From an uncultured Bacteroidales bacterium (GTDB lineage: Bacteria > Bacteroidota > Bacteroidia > Bacteroidales > UBA932): a stretch of 8,029 nt of DNA. Shown piece after piece: positions 1-5,907 of the stretch (position 1 is its first letter; each line of letters begins with the position of its first letter). The notes under the pieces were generated by a model. It did no database searches. It was given only the letters and a program-made list of their open reading frames with translations, and was not told the DNA's origin. Both the position numbers and the translations under genes were made by a program. Location of the stretch: assembly GCA_945874815.1 (NCBI GenBank), contig CAMCIE010000054.1, positions 1-8,029 on the forward strand, in the 5' to 3' direction.

Positions 1-1530
1 CTGCGTCTTGACGGTCTCTTCTTCGACAACAAGGACCTTATGACCAACAATGCTATCCTTGACCTTACTTATTATGACAGCAAGGGCAATGAGCGTCACA
101 TTGATACAGGCAAATGGCCTTCAGCAAGTGTGACAGTTTCTCCACGTGTAGGTTTCACCTGGAATATCACTGAAGACAGGAGCCTCACGATGCGTGGTGG
201 TACAGGTCTCTTCTCAGGACGTCTTCCTTTGGTATTCTTCACCAACATGCCTACCAACTCAGGTATCGTACAGTATCAGGCTCAGCTCAATGAGAGCAAC
301 CTCAAGAAGCTTGGCATCGAGGGTGGTATGGACAACTTCAAAGGCGGTCTCGTAACTGACGCCAACGGAAAGGCAACAACTCAGGCCCTCCTTGACAAAC
401 TCATCGCCATGGGTTATCCTTCAACCATCACTCCTGAGACCGGTACAAAACCATCTTCAATCTCAGCAGTGGATCCTAAATTCAAGATGCCTCAGGTTTG
501 GAAGACATCTCTCGCTTTTGATTACAAATTCCCTACTTCATTCCCATTCTCAATCTCTGCAGAGGGAATCTACAACAAGACTGTGAACGGTGTTTCTATC
601 TCTGACTGGTCTATGAAACCGGTTAACGGATTCGTAAGATGGAACGGAGCAGACAACCGTCCAATCTATCCTTCAAACTTCAGGAACACTACCAAGGCAT
701 TCGTGCTTGAGAACACCAACAAGGGTTACGGATATTCAGCAAGCGTAAGCATGAACATGCGTCCAGTGGAAGGCCTCAGCATCATGGCTGCCTACACTCA
801 TACAGCATCAAAGGAACTGACCGGTATGCCGGGTTCAGCTGCTGAGTCTGCATTCACCTATGTTCCTACATCTGAGGGTCCTAACAACATCAGGCTTCAC
901 AACTCACAGTACGTTACTCCTGACCGTGTGATTGCTTCCCTCACTCACTCAGACAAATCCGGCAACCATTTCAGCTTCGTATATGAGGCATGGAGAGGTG
1001 GATATAACTACTCGTACATGCTTGCAAACGACATGAACGGTGACGGATATTCTTACGATGCAATCTACATCCCAACTGACGAGCAGGTTAAGAACAATGA
1101 GTTCCGTTTCGTTTCAGACAGCGACCGTGACCGCTTCATGGATTATGTCCACAAGGACAAATACCTGAGCAAGAACCAGGGCAAATATGCTGAGGGCTAC
1201 AGCGTTTACTCTCCATGGGTACACAGGGTTGACTTCGGCTACAAGCACGACTTCAAGATCAAGGCTGGCAAGTCTGTCAATACAATCCAGCTCAGCGTTG
1301 ACCTCAAGAACGTTCTCAACCTCTTCAACAGCAAGTGGGGCGTAAGCAAGACCATGAACTCTGACCTCAATTCAGGACGTATCCTGAAATATGAGAAGAC
1401 AGATGCAGAGGGTTACCCAGTATTCTCTACACCTAAGGCAGTCAGCGGTTCAACTCAGACATTTGCTCCAAACCCTGCAATCGGACAGTGCTGGTATGCA
1501 TCAGTGGGAATAAAGTATATGTTTAACTAA
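1..1530 (+). CDS. TonB-dependent outer-membrane receptor, Oar-like, C-terminal part (5' truncated)
   Basis: This is the last 509 residues of a TonB-dependent receptor. The frame is open from base 1, so the ATG at 40 is an internal methionine and the plug and N-terminal carboxypeptidase-regulatory-like domains lie outside the window. What is seen is a long run of alternating aromatic/polar beta-strands. It includes the segment SPRVGFTWNITEDRSLTMRG followed by GGTGLFSGRLPLVFFTNMP, which I recognise from Oar-like (carboxypeptidase-regulatory-like) receptors of Bacteroidota. Later come strands such as YGYSASVSMNMRP and VDLKNVLNLFNSKWG, and a C-terminal beta-signal ending YASVGIKYMFN with an aromatic next to last. 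Such proteins form 22-strand barrels that import substrates across the outer membrane using TonB energy. The substrate is not readable here. The stop is 17 nt before the lipoprotein start, so the two are probably one operon. No SusD-like protein follows. Family assignment is firm; the Oar-like subfamily is likely. Confidence 0.93.
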   Translation: MRLDGLFFDNKDLMTNNAILDLTYYDSKGNERHIDTGKWPSASVTVSPRVGFTWNITEDRSLTMRGGTGLFSGRLPLVFFTNMPTNSGIVQYQAQLNESNLKKLGIEGGMDNFKGGLVTDANGKATTQALLDKLIAMGYPSTITPETGTKPSSISAVDPKFKMPQVWKTSLAFDYKFPTSFPFSISAEGIYNKTVNGVSISDWSMKPVNGFVRWNGADNRPIYPSNFRNTTKAFVLENTNKGYGYSASVSMNMRPVEGLSIMAAYTHTASKELTGMPGSAAESAFTYVPTSEGPNNIRLHNSQYVTPDRVIASLTHSDKSGNHFSFVYEAWRGGYNYSYMLANDMNGDGYSYDAIYIPTDEQVKNNEFRFVSDSDRDRFMDYVHKDKYLSKNQGKYAEGYSVYSPWVHRVDFGYKHDFKIKAGKSVNTIQLSVDLKNVLNLFNSKWGVSKTMNSDLNSGRILKYEKTDAEGYPVFSTPKAVSGSTQTFAPNPAIGQCWYASVGIKYMFN

Positions 1531-1547
1531 TAAACGTGAATTTGATT

Positions 1548-3536
1548 ATGAAACTCAGATATTTATTCTCAATCGTACTGTCAGCCGTTCTTTTGCTTGC
1601 AGGTTGCGTTAAAGAAGGTCCTACCGGATCTTATGACAATATCAAACTTTCACAGACCTATCTCTCAATCCCTGAGAATGGCGGTTCTGTCGAGATTACT
1701 CTCACAGCTACTGAGGCTTGGAATTTCGTTGTAACCAAATCTTGGCCAGAGGTTATCACAACTGACAAGGATGGCAACGAAACAAGAACTCCTTCTTGGC
1801 TTTCTGCTGCCTCTGCAATGTCAGGCGAAGCTGGCGAGTATAAAATCACTTTCTCTGCCGAGGCATCTGCAAACGGCCATGAGATTGACATCGAAGTAAA
1901 GGCTGGAAACAACACCCAGATTCTCCGTGTACGTCAGGGCTCTCTTGAGGCTTCAAGCGCTACTTGTGCCGAGATTATTGCAGGCCCGGACGGCAAGACA
2001 TACAGAACCAAGGGTACTTGTACAGCCATCGCCAACACAACTTATGGTAACTGGTACCTTCAGGATGCTACAGGTGAGGTTTATATCTATGGTACCCTCG
2101 ATGCAAAAGGTGCCGAGAAGAACTTCACAAGCCTTGGAATCGAGGTCGGTGACGTTGTAGAGGTTGAAGGTCCTAAGACTACTTACGGCTCAACTGTAGA
2201 ACTTGTAAACGTAACGGTAATCAAGATAACCAAGTCACTTGCAAAAGTTCTCACCGAGTCTCAGACTTATCCTAAGGAAGGTGGTGAATATGCTGTCAAG
2301 GTGGCTTACAAGGGCAGCAACTTCAACCCTTCAGTTCCTGCAGAGTACAGGGATTGGGCTTCTGTTGTTGATGTAAAGACCATTGCAGGTGTTCCTACAA
2401 AGATTGAGACCAACCCTGCTGATACAGCTGTCGTAACCGTGAAACTCTTCCCTAACGAAGGTGGTGACCGCAAAGGCCAGATTGACTTCGCTTCAGGTTC
2501 TTCAAAGGTATTCTATGAGTTCACTCAGGAGGGTTCAATCATTGATGCAACAGTTGCTGAATTCCTTGCTGCCGCAGAAGGCCAGACTCAGTATAGGGTT
2601 ACAGGCGTTATCAGGAGCATTTCGGCAAGCGCACAGTATCATAATGCTGATTTGGTTATTGCCGGTGGCCTTGGAGAGACTGTGAAGATTTACAGAGCCG
2701 TCACAAAAGAAGGCAATATCGAGGATCTCGGTCTGGCAGTCGGAGATAAGGTTACTTTCGTCGGAAAGAGAAGTTCTTATAATGGAGCTCCTCAGATGGC
2801 GCAGGGTGGCGTATATGTCTCACACGAGCGTTATACCAAAGCTACGGTAGCAGAATTCCTTGCTGCTGCAGAAGATGATGTTGTCTATTCTGTTTCTGGT
2901 GAAATTGTTGAGGTCAAAGACTTGAGCGAGAGCTACAATAATGTTGGCATTACTATTAAGGATGGAGATAATTCAGTATTCCTTTACCGAGTCACTACTT
3001 TTGACAAATCATCTGTAGCAACTTTGAATCCGCAGGTTGGTGGTAAGATAACCGTAGCCGGTAAGAGGGGTTCATACAAAGGAACACCTCAAATGGCTGC
3101 TGGCGGAATTTGTCTGGAGTATACTGCTCCAGCAGGTGAAGAGCCGGAGACTCCTGGTGACGATGCCAAGTCAGAGTCCATCGTTATGGCAAACTGTTTT
3201 AGCGATGCAACTACATTCGAAGTTGGAAAGACCTATAAGATGGGTTCCCTTACTTGTTCTTATGATAAACAGAATGGAACTTCTGCATCCAATTTCAATG
3301 CAAAAGATCCTGGTGTAAGGTTCTACGCTCATGATGTTCTTACCTTCTCAGCGGAGAAAGAAATCGTAAAGCTTGAGTTTGTATTGTATGGTGGTAAGAA
3401 AGGTCCTGTTACAGTTAATACAGGTGAGGTTGAGAATGGAGAGACTTCTATTGTATGGACGGGTTCCGCTAAATCAATCTCATTTGATGCAACTGCTCAG
3501 GTAAGATTTAATGAAATCAAAGTTTCTTATAAATAA
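1548..3536 (+). CDS. Multidomain outer-membrane lipoprotein with BACON and OB-like domains (LP1)
   Basis: The 662-residue protein starts with a type II signal peptide: Lys2/Arg4, a hydrophobic core, then lipobox Leu17-Ala-Gly-Cys20. The ATG at 1548 is chosen because it gives a standard short n-region; an in-frame GTG at 1536 would add four residues. Domains by eye: BACON at about 32-132 (LSIPENGGSVEITLTATEAW, ending LRVRQGS); OB-like at 138-229 (NWYLQDATGEVYIYG); a degenerate BACON-like Ig fold at 230-330 (PKEGGEYAVKV, ending EFTQEGS); two related OB-like repeats at 334-431 and 432-527, each opening ATVAEFLAAAE; an acidic/proline linker; and a beta-sandwich from about 543 with the C-terminal motif WTGSAKSISFDATAQVRFNE. 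It is probably anchored in the outer membrane beside the upstream receptor and may present or capture its ligand. BACON domains are thought to bind glycans or mucin; the role of the OB-like modules is inferred only. Asparagine codon use changes sharply at about 2541. Not SusD. Confidence 0.88.
   Translation: MKLRYLFSIVLSAVLLLAGCVKEGPTGSYDNIKLSQTYLSIPENGGSVEITLTATEAWNFVVTKSWPEVITTDKDGNETRTPSWLSAASAMSGEAGEYKITFSAEASANGHEIDIEVKAGNNTQILRVRQGSLEASSATCAEIIAGPDGKTYRTKGTCTAIANTTYGNWYLQDATGEVYIYGTLDAKGAEKNFTSLGIEVGDVVEVEGPKTTYGSTVELVNVTVIKITKSLAKVLTESQTYPKEGGEYAVKVAYKGSNFNPSVPAEYRDWASVVDVKTIAGVPTKIETNPADTAVVTVKLFPNEGGDRKGQIDFASGSSKVFYEFTQEGSIIDATVAEFLAAAEGQTQYRVTGVIRSISASAQYHNADLVIAGGLGETVKIYRAVTKEGNIEDLGLAVGDKVTFVGKRSSYNGAPQMAQGGVYVSHERYTKATVAEFLAAAEDDVVYSVSGEIVEVKDLSESYNNVGITIKDGDNSVFLYRVTTFDKSSVATLNPQVGGKITVAGKRGSYKGTPQMAAGGICLEYTAPAGEEPETPGDDAKSESIVMANCFSDATTFEVGKTYKMGSLTCSYDKQNGTSASNFNAKDPGVRFYAHDVLTFSAEKEIVKLEFVLYGGKKGPVTVNTGEVENGETSIVWTGSAKSISFDATAQVRFNEIKVSYK
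2547..3128 (+). repeat. Two diverged OB-like domain repeats inside LP1
   Basis: Two consecutive units of about 98 and 96 codons (2547-2840 and 2841-3128) share the opening ATVAEFLAAAE. They also share a central strand ending in an aliphatic-Tyr-Arg pair (KIYRA and FLYRV), and a closing block that aligns as GKRSSYNGAPQMAQGGVYV with GKRGSYKGTPQMAAGGICL. The middle parts have diverged, so this is an old duplication visible mainly in protein. The pattern fits a small beta-barrel of OB type. The same opening motif recurs in the repeats of the second lipoprotein at 6891-7520 (TVAEFIAAAD). Confidence 0.75.
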
Positions 3537-3562
3537 GGCATCAAATTAATTCCAAAATATTG

Positions 3563-3587
3563 CGGCCGTCCGGATTCCGGGCGGCCG
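3563..3587. terminator. Bidirectional intrinsic terminator between convergent genes
   Basis: An 11-bp GC-rich stem (3563-3573 paired with 3577-3587, one G-T wobble at 3569/3581) closes a 3-nt loop ATT. On the plus strand it is followed by TTATTATTT. On the minus strand the flank reads CAATATTTTGG, also T-rich. It lies 26 nt after the LP1 stop and 31 nt beyond the helicase stop on the other strand, so it can end both transcripts. Confidence 0.85.
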
Positions 3588-3618
3588 TTATTATTTGGCA
3601 GAAATCCTCCGAATCCCG

Positions 3619-5724
3619 TCAGAATTCTGCGCAGATGGCCAGGATCTCTTCGCCGTATTTCTTGAATTTGGCTTCTCCGAAGCCTTTGATGGAAAGAAGT
3701 TCCGCCTTGGTTTTGGGTATCAGCATGGCGATTTCCAGCAGGGTGCTCTGGTGCATGATGGCATAGGCAGGGACATTGTCCGCCTTGAAGCGTTCTGTGC
3801 GCCATTTCATCAGGCGCTCGCGCAAATCTTCATTGACAGCAGGAGATTCGCCTTCTGCCTTTTCGACCTTCTTCAGCTTGCGTCTGCCCTTTGCCGGCAA
3901 TTCTGCAAGATAGGCATCTGTGCGTATTCTGTTGTATTTCTCTATGCTGAAATTACCCTTCTGAATGGCCTCCATGGCATTGCACTCGGTCAGGAGCGCT
4001 GGGAGACACTCCTCGCAGGCCTCTTTCAGAGCTTTTTTATTCTCCTTGTTGTCAATCTCAAGAGTGGAAATATCCTGCACGAGCAGGCGTGCCTGAGTGA
4101 AGGTTGGCAAGAAGTAATCCACTGCCTTGCTCAGCCTATGCTGCAGATATTCTTCCGATTCCGCACCACTGTACCCGTCCTGAATCTTGCTGAGCTGCCT
4201 GCGGAATTTTTCCCCGACCTTGGCTGCGGCATCTATCCCTGCAAGAGCCACTTCGATTTTTACGATATAGTCCGGATAAACGGAACTCAGCTTGGTCCTG
4301 AACACCTTGGCCACCCATCCCATCAGGTTGCAAGAACGGTCGAATGAAAATATATCCCTCAGATTATCAAAATAATAGCTCAATTGCTCACCCTCCAGCC
4401 TTGTCCGTACGTCCTCGAAAGACGGTATGTCCCTGTTGAACCGGGCAATATTCGTATCTGAATAAACGACCGAAGGACTGATTGGCTCATCCAGCGAAAT
4501 ACCCTCCAGGCTGCGGCAACGGGACAGAGCGACATAGACCTGGCCGAAGGCAAAGGCGGCGCCGGCATTTATAATGACCTTGTCAAAGGTCAGACCCTGG
4601 CTTTTATGTATTGTGATGGCCCAGGCAATCCTCAGAGGAAGTTGCCTGAACACCCCGGCAGTGTCCTGACGTATTTCTCCCGACTCTTTGTCAAGCGAAT
4701 ATTGCAGATTCGGCCATTCAGCCTGCTCGACGACAATCTCCTGTCCGTCCTGGTCAGTAACCGTTACAATTCCCTGATTGTCAATTCTCTGCACGGTTCC
4801 AATCTTGCCGTTGTAATACTGTCCCTGTGCGTCATTCCGAACGAACATCACCTGTGCGCCGACTTTCAAAGTCAGGATTTTCTCAACAGGATACAGGTTT
4901 TCCGGGAAATCTCCTTCAATCTCGGCCTCCCACTCAAATGCTTTTGTTCCAAGGGCCTGAAGCTTTGCCGTATTTATCCGGTCTGCCTGGCTGTTGTGGG
5001 TGGTGAGACGGATGACATCACCGCACTGGCTTTCGTCAAATGCCCCGACCCTCCGGTTCAATTCATCTAGAATCCCCTGGCTTATCCGGTTCTCCCGGAT
5101 GGAATTGAGGATATTCAGGAAATGCAGGTCTTTCTGGCGGTGTACCTTGCTAAGCTCAATGGTGATATATGGCACTTTTTGCAGTGCCTTTGAATAGAAG
5201 AAATATGGGGAAGGATAGACTCGTGATATGTATTCCCGTTCATTTTCCTTCACAACGGGGGAGAGTTGGTTGGCATCGCCGATCATCAAGAGCTGCACCC
5301 CGCCGAAGGGTTTGTCGTTTCGGCGGTACCTTCTCAGGGACATATCGACGGCATCAAGCAGGTCTGCCCTTACCATGGAAATCTCATCAATAATCAGAAG
5401 GTCCAGAGTGCGGATCATCTTGATGCGGCTTTTTCGCAAACCGCTTTTCTGAGGCATCTGATATTCGGTAATAAGTTCCTTTACCTCAGGAAGATATGGG
5501 CAGAGAGGAAGTTGGAAGAAAGAATGGATGGTGACTCCTCCGGCATTGATTGCTGCGACTCCCGTTGGCGCCAGGATGACGAAGCGCTTGGATGTGGTAC
5601 CTGTGATATATTTGAGAAATGTTGTTTTACCCGTGCCTGCTTTTCCGGTAAGGAAGATTGACAATCCCGTATCATTCACATATCTCTCCGCTGTTTCAAA
5701 AATCAAATCTTTCTCTATTTCCAT
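3619..5724 (-). CDS. Pif1/RecD-like superfamily 1B DNA helicase with C-terminal HRDC domain
   Basis: This is a cytoplasmic ATP-dependent DNA helicase of 701 residues counted from the ATG at 5724. An in-frame TTG at 5748 could add eight residues, but the ATG is preferred because the helicase fold starts right after it. Motifs seen: Walker A GKAGTGKTT at 27-35; motif Ia region ILAPTGVAAINAGGVTIHSF; Walker B DEIS at 113-116; motif III GDANQLSPV at 149-157; the arginine-containing KVHRQKD near 193-199; motif V/Va region AITIHKSQGLTFDKV near 369-383; and motif VI VALSRCRSLEG near 398-408. All catalytic residues look intact. A long helical, lysine-rich middle part leads to a C-terminal HRDC domain at about 636-701, with the helix-hairpin stretch LLSIKGFGEAKFKKYGEEIL. 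HRDC domains, known from RecQ helicases, bind DNA or regulate the motor. It is convergent with LP1 and divergent from LP2, so it is a single-gene unit here. The likely role is replication-fork or secondary-structure processing; the exact substrate is unknown. Confidence 0.93.
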   Translation of the reverse strand: MEIEKDLIFETAERYVNDTGLSIFLTGKAGTGKTTFLKYITGTTSKRFVILAPTGVAAINAGGVTIHSFFQLPLCPYLPEVKELITEYQMPQKSGLRKSRIKMIRTLDLLIIDEISMVRADLLDAVDMSLRRYRRNDKPFGGVQLLMIGDANQLSPVVKENEREYISRVYPSPYFFYSKALQKVPYITIELSKVHRQKDLHFLNILNSIRENRISQGILDELNRRVGAFDESQCGDVIRLTTHNSQADRINTAKLQALGTKAFEWEAEIEGDFPENLYPVEKILTLKVGAQVMFVRNDAQGQYYNGKIGTVQRIDNQGIVTVTDQDGQEIVVEQAEWPNLQYSLDKESGEIRQDTAGVFRQLPLRIAWAITIHKSQGLTFDKVIINAGAAFAFGQVYVALSRCRSLEGISLDEPISPSVVYSDTNIARFNRDIPSFEDVRTRLEGEQLSYYFDNLRDIFSFDRSCNLMGWVAKVFRTKLSSVYPDYIVKIEVALAGIDAAAKVGEKFRRQLSKIQDGYSGAESEEYLQHRLSKAVDYFLPTFTQARLLVQDISTLEIDNKENKKALKEACEECLPALLTECNAMEAIQKGNFSIEKYNRIRTDAYLAELPAKGRRKLKKVEKAEGESPAVNEDLRERLMKWRTERFKADNVPAYAIMHQSTLLEIAMLIPKTKAELLSIKGFGEAKFKKYGEEILAICAEF

Positions 5725-5907
5725 ATCAATTCCCACATTTTTTTTCAAAGTTATTATATTTTATTGTGAAATGTAGTTTATTTATGATAAATTTACAGGT
5801 TCATTCCGATAAAATATAAAAATTCGATTTGCAATTGCTTTCAGGGCTTTATGTGAACCGATAATGAGTGCCAAGGTCGGAAATCAGTAATTAAATAATA
5901 ACATAAA
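5725..5907. promoter_or_regulatory. A/T-rich divergent promoter region between helicase and LP2
   Basis: This gap separates two divergently transcribed genes, so it must hold a promoter for each unless one is read from further away. Against the Bacteroidota sigma consensus (TTTG at -33, TAnnTTTG at -7), the best minus-strand -7 match is TACATTTC at 5775-5768, without a good -33. The palindrome TAAATTTA at 5788-5795 matches seven of eight positions of the -7 box on either strand. On the plus strand it follows an ATTG (5763-5766) by 21 nt. A second plus-strand option is TTTG at 5828-5831 and a weak TATGTGAA at 5850-5857. None is decisive. LP2 translation starts after an A-rich leader (ATAACATAAA) with no Shine-Dalgarno site, as is usual in the phylum. 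Confidence 0.4.

Noticed and set aside
1536..1547. GTG at 1536 as the start of LP1
   Set aside because: It only lengthens the signal peptide by four residues, while the ATG at 1548 gives a canonical lipoprotein signal; a GTG start cannot be excluded.
1658..1915. An 85-codon minus-strand frame inside LP1
   Set aside because: It is antisense to the BACON coding region, with no recognisable motif and no start context.
3563..3587. GC-rich inverted repeat as a mobile-element end or attachment site
   Set aside because: A single perfect hairpin with T-rich flanks on both sides between two convergent stops is fully explained as a bidirectional terminator; no transposase or target duplication is seen.
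3595..4347. A 250-codon plus-strand open frame opposite the helicase gene
   Set aside because: It lies wholly antisense to well-conserved helicase sequence, its translation is rich in Phe, Leu and Cys with no family motif, and no promoter or operon context supports it.
5715..5738. Seven-codon minus-strand mini-frame (MWELIWK) overlapping the helicase start, after an A8 run
   Set aside because: Tempting as a leader peptide for translational control, but an ATG after an A-run in A/T-rich DNA is expected by chance and no conservation can be seen.
5798..5859. Inverted repeat GGTTCA / TGAACC in the divergent spacer, possible operator
   Set aside because: Only six base pairs with a 50-nt gap; this is likely by chance in a spacer of this length.
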